Positions 30,890 to 39,658 are shown, numbered from the stretch's first letter. The stretch: 64,000 nt of DNA from a bacterium (GCA_021800805.1 JAJYYR010000001.1:682001-746000); one strand, 5' to 3'. A program made the numbers and translations. The notes: generated by a model not told the origin, from the sequence alone.

Positions 30890-31801
30890 ATGAACAACAA
30901 TAATAATAAGAAAAATCAACATTATGTTTGGCGCAAATATTTAGAATCATGGGCTGATAATGGTAAAATATTTTGTTTAAGAAATAATAATATATTTCAA
31001 ACAAACACTAAAAATATTGGTGTTGAAAATTATTTTTATAAATTACCTTCATTAAATGGAGATGAAATAAGGCTTATACAAGATTTTATTAAATCACTTA
31101 ATATGTCTGATAAAATAAAGAATTTAAACTATGGTTGGTTAGAAAATTTGTTTATTCCATTTGCCATTATAAAGAGTTTAAATATAAACGACAAAGAAAC
31201 GGTTGACAAATTAAATAAAATGGAAATTAATTGTGAGGAAGATTATCATAGTCGCATAGAGTCTGATTCTATGTCTTTTATTAAAAGTATTCTTAAAGGA
31301 AATATAGATGTTCTTTATTCTGAGGAAAATTATTATCTTTCCTTTATATATTTTATATGCACCCAATATTTTAGAACAAAAAAAATGAAACAACTTATTT
31401 CTAATTTCAAATGTATTAATAAAAATATCAATACTGAAAATATATGGCCGGTTTTGAGATTTATTCTTACGACCAATCTTTCTTATAATCTTATAACTTT
31501 AAAATATAAAATTATTTTAATAAGAAATGAATCATCGCTAGAATTTATTGCTGGAGATCAGCCTCTTATCAATATCTATCCTATAACTGATGAAAATAAC
31601 TCTCCAAAAAAATTAATATTCTATTACCCTATTTCGCCGAAAATTGCTCTTTTAATAATGGAAAATACGGAATCTTTAAAAAAATCGATTTCAGTAAATG
31701 ATTGTAAAAAAATAAATCGATGGAATATGCTTATTGTCGAAAAATCATGTGAACAAATATACGCTTGTTCTGAAAAAACTTTGAAATTATATAAAACATA
31801 A
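30890..31801 (+). CDS. DUF4238 family protein
   Basis: 303 residues. The N-terminus NQHYVWRKYLESWA and the later AGDQPLINIYP with YYPISPKIALLIM are the hallmark blocks of DUF4238. The protein is strikingly rich in Asn, Ile and Lys, and the gene is more AT-rich than its neighbours, which suggests separate acquisition. Some members occur in anti-phage islands; the role here is unknown. Ribosome site weak. Confidence 0.8.
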   Translation: MNNNNNKKNQHYVWRKYLESWADNGKIFCLRNNNIFQTNTKNIGVENYFYKLPSLNGDEIRLIQDFIKSLNMSDKIKNLNYGWLENLFIPFAIIKSLNINDKETVDKLNKMEINCEEDYHSRIESDSMSFIKSILKGNIDVLYSEENYYLSFIYFICTQYFRTKKMKQLISNFKCINKNINTENIWPVLRFILTTNLSYNLITLKYKIILIRNESSLEFIAGDQPLINIYPITDENNSPKKLIFYYPISPKIALLIMENTESLKKSISVNDCKKINRWNMLIVEKSCEQIYACSEKTLKLYKT

Positions 31802-31818
31802 ATGATTTAGCGAGCATA

Positions 31819-32253
31819 ATGTTTGAAAATTTTTATCTCAACATCGAACTTTTTCATCCCGAGGCAGTTATGCCCAAAAGGGCTATTGCCGGCGATGCGG
31901 GATTAGACCTTTTCGTTTGCGAAAAGACGGTATTAAAACCGGATATATTGGTTCAGGCGCATACAGGGATTAAAATAGAATTTCCTACGGGATACGCGGC
32001 AATTATTAAAGAAAAGTCCGGTCTCGCCTTAAAGGAAATAGAAATAAAAGCCGGAGTAATAGACCACGGATACAGGGGAGAGGTCGTAGTGCTTGCCAAA
32101 AATAAATCTAAAGAGAGCATTATATTTCTGCCCGGAAACAAAATAGCGCAGATGTTAATATTGCCCGTCTGGACGGGAGAGCCTAATCTAGTTAAAAAAG
32201 TCGGTGACGATACGGACAGGGGCAGCAACGGGTTTGGCTCGACGGGGGATTAA
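31819..32253 (+). CDS. dut: dUTP diphosphatase
   Basis: 144 residues, the normal length of a trimeric dUTPase. All five motifs are present: 1 AGDAGLDLF, 2 EKSGLAL, 3 GVIDHGYRGEVVV with the catalytic Asp, 4 NKIAQMLILP, 5 RGSNGFGSTG. It hydrolyses dUTP to dUMP and keeps uracil out of DNA. Typical of phages and large plasmids. Weak ribosome site. Confidence 0.95.
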   Translation: MFENFYLNIELFHPEAVMPKRAIAGDAGLDLFVCEKTVLKPDILVQAHTGIKIEFPTGYAAIIKEKSGLALKEIEIKAGVIDHGYRGEVVVLAKNKSKESIIFLPGNKIAQMLILPVWTGEPNLVKKVGDDTDRGSNGFGSTGD

Positions 32254-32274
32254 AACTTTGCTATATAATATATC
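32254..32274 (+). promoter_or_regulatory. Recurrent motif AACTTTGCTATATAATATATC
   Basis: Copy 10, directly after the dUTPase stop. TGC-TATATA/TATAAT gives a very good -10 element. Confidence 0.6.
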
Positions 32275-32314
32275 AAGAAAGAAGATTAAATACATTATCG
32301 AAGATTTAACGGCA

Positions 32315-32572
32315 ATGGTAATGAATTCCGATAAATATTACTGGAGATCTAATTTTTACAAAAACGACGACAGGTATTATTATTTATTATTGGTTAACTT
32401 GGAAAAAGCTATAAAATATAAAGTAGCGGGGTATTTAAAGAAAAAAAGAAAAAAGTTCACCTGTTACGGGTTCAGGGTATGGATCAAAGAGGATGGCTGC
32501 TACGTTGCGGATAACAAATGCGATATTAAATGCGGAATAACTAAAAAATATTTCAGATTAATAAAGTTTTAA
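32315..32572 (+). CDS. Unknown 85-residue basic protein
   Basis: Start uncertain: ATG 32315 is listed, but the frame is open upstream and a TTG at 32258 is possible, though it lies in the motif. Lys/Tyr-rich, with two Cys pairs near the end (CYVADNKCDIKC). Function unknown. Confidence 0.45.
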   Translation: MVMNSDKYYWRSNFYKNDDRYYYLLLVNLEKAIKYKVAGYLKKKRKKFTCYGFRVWIKEDGCYVADNKCDIKCGITKKYFRLIKF

Positions 32573-32577
32573 GGATT

Positions 32578-32760
32578 ATGTTTATGAAAAATCAGACGAA
32601 AGAAGATAAAATCGATAAAAATAAACCCGAAAGAACCGTTTTCCGCAATCTTTTTGAAAGGGTTAAGCCGGACGAAAAGGAAAAGATAAAAAAGAAAATC
32701 GATAAAAAAGAGATAATGGATTATACCGATAAGGCGGGGGACGACAATAATGGAAACTAA
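32578..32760 (+). CDS. Unknown 60-residue charged protein
   Basis: Behind AAGGA. Very Lys/Glu/Asp-rich, helical. Overlaps the start of the exonuclease gene by 11 bases. Function unknown. Confidence 0.5.
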   Translation: MFMKNQTKEDKIDKNKPERTVFRNLFERVKPDEKEKIKKKIDKKEIMDYTDKAGDDNNGN

Positions 32761-33457
32761 ATTAGCCGTAATTCTCGATACCGAAACGACCGGCATAATA
32801 GAGCCCGTTCTTATAGAAGCCGGAATGATTATTATAGACGGCAGCCCGTCGGATAATCAAAACAAAACCTTTATTAAGCGTTATAACCCAGGCAAGCCTA
32901 TTTCCTACGGAGCTATGGCTACCCACGGCATACTGGACGAAGACTTAAAAGATTGTCCGCCGGCGTCCGAATTTTGCCTGCCGGAAAATACAGGTTATAT
33001 AATAGGGCATAACGTAGACTACGATTGGTCGGTTATCGGCAAGCCCGACGTTAAAAGAATAGATACGCTCGCTATGGCTAAAGCCGTATGGGAGGGGTTC
33101 GACGCATATAACTTATCGGCATTAAGTTACGCCCTTACGGAGCCGGATAAAAGGGCAAAGTTAAGGGAATTTCTTGCGGGCAGGCATAACGCCTTAACCG
33201 ATGCAAAGCTCTGCCTTAATATATTACGCCTGATATTAAAAGAAAAGCCCGAACTAAATTCTTGGGGTTCCATATGGAGATTTTCGGAAGAATCCAGAAT
33301 ACCAAGGGTTATGCCTTTCGGAAAACACAAAGGAACGCCTATAAAAGACGTTCCTCAGGATTATAAAGACTGGCTTAAGGGGCAGGCGGATATCGATGAA
33401 TATTTATTAATAGCGCTGAATGGCGTGGATGTGGAGGACACTAATAAAGGTTTATGA
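32750..33457 (+). CDS. DnaQ-like 3'-5' exonuclease (ExoX type)
   Basis: 235 residues. Exonuclease motifs: ExoI LDTETTG near residue 10, Exo[10 protein letters not shown] near 85, Exo[11 protein letters not shown] near 145. The C-terminal [15 protein letters not shown]...DYKDWL (around 185-210) is the DUF3820/ExoX tail. It should degrade single strands or proofread. Starts inside the preceding gene behind GCGGGGG and overlaps the next start by 4 bases. Confidence 0.9.
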   Translation: METKLAVILDTETTGIIEPVLIEAGMIIIDGSPSDNQNKTFIKRYNPGKPISYGAMATHGILDEDLKDCPPASEFCLPENTGYIIGHNVDYDWSVIGKPDVKRIDTLAMAKAVWEGFDAYNLSALSYALTEPDKRAKLREFLAGRHNALTDAKLCLNILRLILKEKPELNSWGSIWRFSEESRIPRVMPFGKHKGTPIKDVPQDYKDWLKGQADIDEYLLIALNGVDVEDTNKGL

Positions 33458-33642
33458 AAATATCTAAAAAACCTACTAAAAAGAATTCAAAGAAAGAAAT
33501 AACAGAAGACGATAAAAGGGAATATTATTGTTCTTTTTGCGGAAAATCGAAGGATGAGGTAAAAAAATTAATAGCCAGTCTAAATTATGTTTGTATATGC
33601 GACGAATGTATAAATTTATGTTATAATATAATAAACGAATAA
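33454..33642 (+). CDS. Stand-alone ClpX-type zinc-binding domain
   Basis: 62 residues: a 25-residue basic N-terminus, then [19 protein letters not shown]...[10 protein letters not shown], the complete four-cysteine zf-C4_ClpX domain (PF06689). In ClpX this domain dimerises and binds adaptors and substrates. The AAA+ part is absent; the gene simply stops. It could compete with or redirect host ClpXP. It overlaps the exonuclease gene by 4 bases. Confidence 0.85.
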   Translation: MKISKKPTKKNSKKEITEDDKREYYCSFCGKSKDEVKKLIASLNYVCICDECINLCYNIINE

Positions 33643-33682
33643 ACGAATAAATGAATAAATAAAAAACAATTTATCTAAATAT

Positions 33683-34452
33683 ATGTCTGAATTAGCGATT
33701 ACAAGAGCCGATGAAGAACCTAAAAGTGCCTATGAATATCGTGATATATATAAAAGTCAATATCCCGATAAAAGGGTAAAATATAATTTTTTTTGTCCTT
33801 ATTGCGGAATAGAACTTATAGGTAAATGTATATATAAAGATGAAGGCGAAGATGTCGCTAAATCTCCGCATTTTGCCAAAAGAAAAAACGAAGATCACGC
33901 CGGCGACTGTCCATATAATATAACCTACGATAAAAAAAATACCGGCAAACAAAAAACGTATTATGAAAAAAAAGGCATTAACTTTCCCGAAAAATTTATA
34001 GATCCGCCTGATGAAGAATATATTCAAGAATCAGGGGTGTCGGAAAGTTCTATTGACGATATTAAAAAAGCTATAAGACAAAACTCTGTTGCACTTAAAA
34101 ATAAAGGAACTATAATACCTAAAACTCGACTGTGTCAGAGCGTAGCTAATGTATGGGGAAGTATTTTGTATGAAAGTTATAAATTACAAAAAGAAAAAAA
34201 TTGGGACTATAATAAAAGAAATGATTGGGTAAAAGAAGAATTATTGAAGATGCCGTTGGTTTTATTAGAAGATAAACCAAGCGAAAGATATTCTAATTAT
34301 TATTGCGCATTTAAGAATCCCAAATATCCCGTTTTTTATTTTATAAGGTTTATCATTTTGAAGGAATAGTTACCGAATTTGACGACTGTTTTATTATAAA
34401 CAACGATAAAATTAAATCTTTAACGTCCAATGGTGAAATGTCTTTGTCGTAA
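33683..34452 (+). pseudogene. Unknown zinc-ribbon protein gene with a frameshift
   Basis: The frame is open to 34369 (228 residues). FFCPYCGIEL near residue 37 and DHAGDCPY near 75 suggest a zinc site. Near 34335, inside T-rich sequence after FYF, the next frame continues as YKVYHFEGIVTEFDDCF and on to a stop at 34452. A one-base slip would join them, so the original protein was probably about 35 residues longer, or this is a sequencing error. The stop coincides with a solo IS end. Weak ribosome site. Confidence 0.5.
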
Positions 34453-34486
34453 ATCCCTCTGCTTTAGCCGTGGGGAGTGTGTCAAT
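34452..34486 (+). mobile_element. Solo IS200/IS605-type right end
   Basis: CCCTCTGCTTTAGCCGTGGG followed by GAGTGTGTCAAT. Same end sequence as at 27658. It sits exactly between a gene that ends in it and a gene whose open frame begins in it, so it has replaced or trimmed both. Confidence 0.6.
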
Positions 34487-34540
34487 CTAATATTTATAGG
34501 AATATTTATAGTAATATTTGGCGTGATTTTAGGTTCGGTG

Positions 34541-35449
34541 ATGCTTGTAGCGCTTATTTATCTTACAAAATTAAACTTTTTATATAATTTAAGCGATTTT
34601 AATTCTGTTAATATTTTTATAAACAGTTTGGTTGCGCTTGGAACGATTCTTTTAGCATCGGCAACGTTTTTTTCGTTGTTTATGACTAAAATAAAAGATG
34701 ATATAAAACAAAAAACACTATTAAGTCAACTTAACATGGAGCATTTAAGCGATATAAAAGAAAATTGCCTTCGTCCAATGTTGGGGTTAATTAACGATAA
34801 TTACTATAACTATAGTATGTTTGAAATATCAGAACAAAACAAATTTACCGATATATCCATTCAAACCGAGATAGACAGACCGACGCATTCATGGGATAAA
34901 GAGGTTATTTATGGCATAAATTATAATATCGTCGTTAATAATAGATTATATAAAGACCTTGAAAATCATAAAATTACAGAACACATACCTGCCGAATTTC
35001 ATAGCGTTTTGGAATTAATTATAAAGAATTACCCTATATATTTAAAAAATATTTCGGATCTTTTTAGAAAAATAAAGGAGTTTAACGAGTTTAAAGAACT
35101 TGCATCTCAAATCGAGCAGAAGCATAAAAATCAGGATAAATCTTCTTTGGACGATTTAAAAGATGAATATATAAGGTTGATTATACTTTTATCCCTAAAC
35201 TATCCGAACATAAAATACTATTTTCAAAATTATTTCTATATGGCTTATAACGATGGGGAGTATGAAAATGTTAGAAAAATAAGCGATATTTTTAAGAACG
35301 GTCATGAAGTAAAAGAAATTTTATCCATAAAGAATAAGGTAAGAGCGAAAGTTGAAGTGTTACGGGAAAGAACAGAAAATATATTAAATTTAGATATTTT
35401 ATTAGATGAGTGCGATTATTTAAAGCAGAAACGAGAAATACTGTTATAG
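34541..35449 (+). CDS. Unknown two-helix membrane protein, N-terminus altered by an IS end
   Basis: The open frame reaches back to 34430 through the solo IS end, giving a chimeric Cys-rich start that is unlikely to be original. ATG 34541 is a conservative start, but the hydrophobic stretch already begins at about 34490 (IFIGIFIVIFGVILG), so the first helix is probably cut. A second helix (INSLVALGTILLASATFFSLF) is followed by a 240-residue cytoplasmic helical domain. Family not recognised. Confidence 0.5.
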   Translation: MLVALIYLTKLNFLYNLSDFNSVNIFINSLVALGTILLASATFFSLFMTKIKDDIKQKTLLSQLNMEHLSDIKENCLRPMLGLINDNYYNYSMFEISEQNKFTDISIQTEIDRPTHSWDKEVIYGINYNIVVNNRLYKDLENHKITEHIPAEFHSVLELIIKNYPIYLKNISDLFRKIKEFNEFKELASQIEQKHKNQDKSSLDDLKDEYIRLIILLSLNYPNIKYYFQNYFYMAYNDGEYENVRKISDIFKNGHEVKEILSIKNKVRAKVEVLRERTENILNLDILLDECDYLKQKREILL

Positions 35450-35458
35450 TTTAACCAC

Positions 35459-36070
35459 ATGAAAAAGATAAACATCATAATTTTAATGCTTATTACATTA
35501 CCCTTATTCGTCGTTCAAGCCCAAGCCGCCCAGTCCGTTAAACTCTTCGGCGTTCCTCTTTCTACCGCTACCAGGGCGAAGCTCGAGCCTGTCCTTATAA
35601 AAGCCGGGTTTATTCCTTTGAGCAAGTATATTCATACGGTCGGTGCTATGACTTTTGATGCTGTTCCGTTAAATCCTATAGAACTGAAAGGCCACTTAAG
35701 GTATGTCGGATACAGAACTACCGGACAGTTAAAGGGTGCCCACGAGCTCGCCGTCGGATATACGCTCTCCGGAAGGTTCGCTATAGCAAAATATTTTATC
35801 GATAGCCTTTATAATTCCGACGTACTTGCCATGCTTAAAGACAAATACGGCAAGCCGGGTTATATAAAAGCACTGGGTCCGTTTAAGGAACATTACGAAT
35901 ATATTTGGAATGAAGAAGGCGGCATCAAGATAGTCCTGAAAGAAGAATTCTTTCATACGGTTTTGAAAATTATAAATGTTCCAGAGTGTAATATAAGGCT
36001 GAGGCAGGTAAAAGAGGAAATAAAGAATAGCGATAAAGCTGTGGCTAAAGCGGAGGGCGGAGCGTTTTAA
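35459..36070 (+). CDS. Unknown periplasmic protein
   Basis: 203 residues with a clear signal peptide (KKINIIILMLITLPLFVVQA, cut near AQA-AQ). The mature part is alpha/beta with a GVPLSTATRAKLEPVLIKAG segment resembling lipoprotein or TPR-free periplasmic binding folds, but no family is recognised. Starts 9 bases after the previous stop, without a clear ribosome site. Confidence 0.6.
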   Translation: MKKINIIILMLITLPLFVVQAQAAQSVKLFGVPLSTATRAKLEPVLIKAGFIPLSKYIHTVGAMTFDAVPLNPIELKGHLRYVGYRTTGQLKGAHELAVGYTLSGRFAIAKYFIDSLYNSDVLAMLKDKYGKPGYIKALGPFKEHYEYIWNEEGGIKIVLKEEFFHTVLKIINVPECNIRLRQVKEEIKNSDKAVAKAEGGAF

Positions 36071-36161
36071 AGTATCCCTAGAATAATGGCTTAAATTGAA
36101 ATATTTTAAGAAGAATTTTGAACACTCTTACTGTTGTAGACTATGGAGCCGCCACTTATGT

Positions 36162-36956
36162 CTAGTTTAAATGAGTTTGAATTATATCCGAAATCATGGA
36201 TATTATTTTTTCCATTTTATTACTGATTTCTACAGATAAATTGACAATGCCAAATTCTAACGTATAATCGTCCGGTTGTTTTATTCCATCGGGATATCTT
36301 GTGTATGCCTCATGTTTATATAGTAATTTTGAAAAAATATAAATACCGACTGACATGATTGCTATATTAAACCCTAAATTGCCATAGTAACTATTTTCAT
36401 CCGGAAAATTTTTAAAATTTAGAGTAGAATTTATATTTTTATATAAAATATCCAATATAATATCAATAGACTCATATTTTTTTTTGTCAATATTTATTAT
36501 ATCTTTTTCGTCGCCAAGTTCATTGTCTATGATATCAAATAATGATGGCCTAAAATTTTTGTTCATAATTTCAAAAATTTTATTTTCTTTAAAAAAATTT
36601 GTAATAACCTTATCCGGATTATGTCCAATTTTTTTTGGACTCGGCTTTTCTAATAATATAAAAGCAAATCCCTTAGCTATTTTTTCAATTGATTGTTCAA
36701 TATGATATATTGCATTTGAATAATCTTCACTATCATAGAAAGATTTATAACCATATAAATCTTTTTTTGCAATGTATATATATTTTTTTGTCTGTTGCAA
36801 TCTGTTTTTGTCATTAATTCTTTTCATTAAATTCTCGCCAAATTGTTTCATGACGCGCATTGATCCTGTTTTTTCAAGATTGTCCAAAATATTTTTATAA
36901 TCATTGTATTCTCTTGTGAGTCTTATGTCTTTGTCGTTTGCGGATTTATCTTTCAT
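36162..36956 (-). CDS. Unknown HEPN-like helical protein
   Basis: 264 residues, all helical. DYSNAIYHIEQSIEKIAKGF near residues 79-98, followed by IGHNPDKVI, resembles the HEPN pattern (paired helices with A-x-x-x-x-E-K and a His), as in toxin nucleases and AbiV-like proteins, but the R-x-x-x-x-H catalytic motif is not seen. One of only two adjacent minus-strand genes of normal size and very AT-rich. Possible defence or toxin function by context. AGGTTAA lies ahead of the ATG. Confidence 0.5.
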   Translation of the reverse strand: MKDKSANDKDIRLTREYNDYKNILDNLEKTGSMRVMKQFGENLMKRINDKNRLQQTKKYIYIAKKDLYGYKSFYDSEDYSNAIYHIEQSIEKIAKGFAFILLEKPSPKKIGHNPDKVITNFFKENKIFEIMNKNFRPSLFDIIDNELGDEKDIINIDKKKYESIDIILDILYKNINSTLNFKNFPDENSYYGNLGFNIAIMSVGIYIFSKLLYKHEAYTRYPDGIKQPDDYTLEFGIVNLSVEISNKMEKIISMISDIIQTHLN

Positions 36957-36995
36957 TATTAACCTCGGTTTGTATTAAAAATTTATTTTTGTTTA

Positions 36996-38117
36996 TTATT
37001 TTGTTTTTAAATCAAAATAAGCCTGCTCAACGTATTTGTTTTTTATGAATAGCGGGTTTTTGTCTATTAAAATTTTTTTATTTTTATTATTATAAACTAA
37101 ATTTACGTAATATCCATGATTAGTTTTTAAAATCAGGCTTACATATAAGCTATAATGATGTTCGTATTGATATTCCTGTTTGCATGTTTCTAATCTTTTC
37201 TTTTTAATTTTGTCGTATTTTGTTATTAAATATTTATAATAATTATAGTTAAGTTTTAAACAAGTTGGCGAGTTTCCGCCTTCGTCAAGAATACGAAATG
37301 GGGCTCCTAAAATATTGCTACGAAATTTTTGGTATTGACCCATCCAACTTTTTGTTGTAAAAGGTGGATTGAATGATAAAATATAAATAATTCCAACAGA
37401 TATTATCGTTAAAATGGAAATTATAATTTTTAATATTGTTTTTATTCGATTTTTATCGGTTTTTAAGCCACGCATCATTAATAAATTTAAAAATAATATG
37501 CTTAATAATGGCGATAACTCAATATAGAATTCTATCGTTTTATGTTCTATAATACAAAAAATAACAAAAATTATTATTACATATATAATAATAGACAAAA
37601 TAAACAAAATTAATAATTCGTCTTGACTTTTTGTTCGATTATCGTTTTTGTTTCTTCTGATATTTACTATAGACAATAAAAGTAAAATAATGGGAAAAGA
37701 TATGAAATAAATTAAATTGTATTCGTTGGAATTTATCGATAAAATTTTTGGCAAAGTTAAAAATATTAAATTTGAAATTAATAAATAAGGCACTATAAAA
37801 ATTACAAAAATTATTAAATACAGTAAGAAATTCCATGTATTATTCTTTTTTTTTCCTGTTTCAGAAGTACCTGTTGAATTTGAATGATAAAATAAGGAAA
37901 ATGAGAATGGAATTATAAGAAATATGAATAAATTTATAAATAATATTAAAAAAATAATTGAATCATTTCCAGAAAATGATGAAATAGGAATGTTTTCTGA
38001 ACTGAGATAGCTATTGACTATAAAAAAACCGCCGATTAGCGAAGCAAAGGAAATAAGAATAATTATATTTACAATGTAAATAACTTTTTCTTTAATGTCC
38101 ATATTTTTAAAATTCAC
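36996..38117 (-). CDS. Unknown polytopic membrane protein
   Basis: About 373 residues from GTG 38117, which has AAAGGGA 5-6 bases upstream; an open frame reaches 38153. About eight to ten membrane helices fill the first 270 residues, and the last 110 are periplasmic or cytoplasmic and Lys/Tyr/Asn-rich. It is the first gene of a two-gene minus-strand unit with 36162. Strong A/T bias suggests separate origin. No family recognised. Confidence 0.6.
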   Translation of the reverse strand: MNFKNMDIKEKVIYIVNIIILISFASLIGGFFIVNSYLSSENIPISSFSGNDSIIFLILFINLFIFLIIPFSFSLFYHSNSTGTSETGKKKNNTWNFLLYLIIFVIFIVPYLLISNLIFLTLPKILSINSNEYNLIYFISFPIILLLLSIVNIRRNKNDNRTKSQDELLILFILSIIIYVIIIFVIFCIIEHKTIEFYIELSPLLSILFLNLLMMRGLKTDKNRIKTILKIIISILTIISVGIIYILSFNPPFTTKSWMGQYQKFRSNILGAPFRILDEGGNSPTCLKLNYNYYKYLITKYDKIKKKRLETCKQEYQYEHHYSLYVSLILKTNHGYYVNLVYNNKNKKILIDKNPLFIKNKYVEQAYFDLKTK

Positions 38118-38236
38118 ATATTCCCTTTCTACCGTTCCTGTATTAAAACACATAACTTTCTGATTTGCCCCTTTCGTTTTATTTTGATATAATCAATTTA
38201 AAATAAACTATATAACAAATTGCATACAAAGTAAAT

Positions 38237-38470
38237 ATGTTCTACGACAAAGACGAAGAAGAAATACACCCGTTGAAAAAATATCTCGAAGCCAACCATA
38301 TGTCTTATCATGAATTTGCGGAACTTTTAGGATTAACCAAGCAGTCGGTTTATTATTACGTGTCCGGACAAAGAAAACCCCGCCCGGCACTTGCAAAAAA
38401 GATTGAAAAAGTGACCGGAATTCCGAGAAACGAATTGCTTTACTGGGACGAAAAAGAGGACGAAGGATAG
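38237..38470 (+). CDS. XRE/Cro-family regulator
   Basis: 77 residues. A helix-turn-helix spans residues 12-60 (MSYHEFAELLGLTKQSVYYY, then VSGQRKPRPALAKKIEKVTG). Its location, divergent from the minus-strand pair and directly ahead of the transfer-operon promoter, suggests it represses one or both. No ribosome site is clear. An inverted repeat directly follows the stop. Confidence 0.85.
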   Translation: MFYDKDEEEIHPLKKYLEANHMSYHEFAELLGLTKQSVYYYVSGQRKPRPALAKKIEKVTGIPRNELLYWDEKEDEG

Positions 38471-38495
38471 TTTTTGTCCGTCCGCCGGACAAAAA
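38471..38495. terminator. Symmetrical terminator-like hairpin
   Basis: TTTTTGTCCG (38471-38480) and CGGACAAAAA (38486-38495) pair over 10 bp with a 5-base loop; T runs exist on both strands inside the stem. The core GTCCGTCCGCCGGAC also occurs at 50447 and, inverted, at 27788, so it could also be an operator. Confidence 0.5.
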
Positions 38496-38547
38496 CACAG
38501 CAACAGCTTTAACTTTATAGCGTTAAAAAACTTTTTAATTTTTTTGC

Positions 38548-38576
38548 TTGACATATCGTAAACAATAAGTTATATA
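38548..38576 (+). promoter_or_regulatory. Consensus sigma70 promoter of the transfer operon
   Basis: TTGACA (38548-38553), a 17-base spacer and TATATA (38571-38576). The repeat GTAAACAATAAGTTATAT (38558-38575) fills the spacer and most of the -10, so a protein binding it would block the promoter. The first gene starts about 30 bases downstream. Confidence 0.75.
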
Positions 38577-38604
38577 TTATAAAAACAGTAAGAGGATGTT
38601 TGTC

Positions 38605-39228
38605 GTGCCAAAAAACATTGTCCAATATTTCAGCAACAAATATGTCATTGCCGTCACGGCGGTATGCGCTATTATTATAGGCGCATTTGTAATAATCGGT
38701 ATAAGATACGGCCGTATTTCGCTTTCTCAAGCGATTAAAACGGAAAAAATTTACGGCGGCGTAAACAAAAAGTTAGTTATAAAAGATTTAAAACTTGAAA
38801 AGGAATATAAGGCGTTTATTCCTTTTAAGCCGGTCGGCAATTACGACGGAAAGCTAAAAAAGACCGGAACCGTCAAAATAGTCTTCGGGGTTTCCGGCGG
38901 AGACGTCCATAATTTCTACGAAACGATGGGCAATGTTTTTTATATTTTTCGGTATGTAAAATCCAGAGGCGAGAAAGCGAAAATCAGGGTAGTATTTTAC
39001 GGTAAAATGGTCAAGTTTTTAAACCCTCAAAGGACTAATCCAAAAATAATAAAGATGATGAAAGAGTTTTACGACGAAGGCGTGCGGTTTTACGCCTGCT
39101 ATAACGCCTTAATGATTAATCATTTGGTTAAGTCTAATCTGCCTTATTATATTAAACCCGTCCCGATGGGGGCATTAAGAATTTATTTATTCGTTAAACG
39201 CGGTTATGTTTATATAACCAATCCTTAA
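38605..39228 (+). CDS. Membrane-anchored DsrE-like protein
   Basis: About 207 residues from GTG 38605; AGAGG at 38591-38595 is correctly spaced for it and too close for ATG 38596. One membrane helix (IAVTAVCAIIIGAFVIIG) is followed by a DsrE/DsrF-like domain: VKIVFGVSGGDVHNFYET, KIRVVFYGKMVKFL, then FYACYNAL with the conserved Cys and a final GYVYITNP. DsrE folds carry sulfur on that Cys. It is the first gene of the transfer operon; its role there is unclear. Confidence 0.75.
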   Translation: MPKNIVQYFSNKYVIAVTAVCAIIIGAFVIIGIRYGRISLSQAIKTEKIYGGVNKKLVIKDLKLEKEYKAFIPFKPVGNYDGKLKKTGTVKIVFGVSGGDVHNFYETMGNVFYIFRYVKSRGEKAKIRVVFYGKMVKFLNPQRTNPKIIKMMKEFYDEGVRFYACYNALMINHLVKSNLPYYIKPVPMGALRIYLFVKRGYVYITNP

Positions 39229-39253
39229 TCTAAAAAATAATCAGGAGGTTTTT

Positions 39254-39658
39254 ATGAAAAACGTTTTAAGCTCGAAAAATTTTAAATTAGTCGTTTCTTT
39301 TATGTCCGTATTAGCCGTAATGCTTATTACCAAACAGGCGCACGCGGCAATAGCCGCTTTAACTGGACAGTCGACAGGCGGATCTTCCGGCAACTTAAAT
39401 TCAACATGGACTTACGTTACCGGTTTAATTTACGGAGTTCCCGGCAGGCTTATAGGCCTCGGAATGTTGATATGGGGAATACTATCTATTGCGACGAAGC
39501 ACTTCCTGATGGGTCTTTTGGTTATAGTCGTCGTTGCCCTATTCTTCCTTGCGCCTTATATAGTGACGGGAATAGAGACGGCAAATATAACGACTGCTAT
39601 TCACGCAGTTAATCCCGTAGCATTGAAAGCCTTAAAAAGCTGGAGCCTCCATGTATAA
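39254..39658 (+). CDS. traA: TraA/TrbC-like pilin subunit
   Basis: 134 residues behind AGGAGG. A long signal peptide ending near AHAA is followed by two hydrophobic helices (GRLIGLGMLIWGILSI and HFLMGLLVIVVVALFFL) separated by a short basic loop, the F-pilin topology. Directly precedes traL, as in F-type transfer operons. It overlaps traL by 8 bases. Confidence 0.75.
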   Translation: MKNVLSSKNFKLVVSFMSVLAVMLITKQAHAAIAALTGQSTGGSSGNLNSTWTYVTGLIYGVPGRLIGLGMLIWGILSIATKHFLMGLLVIVVVALFFLAPYIVTGIETANITTAIHAVNPVALKALKSWSLHV

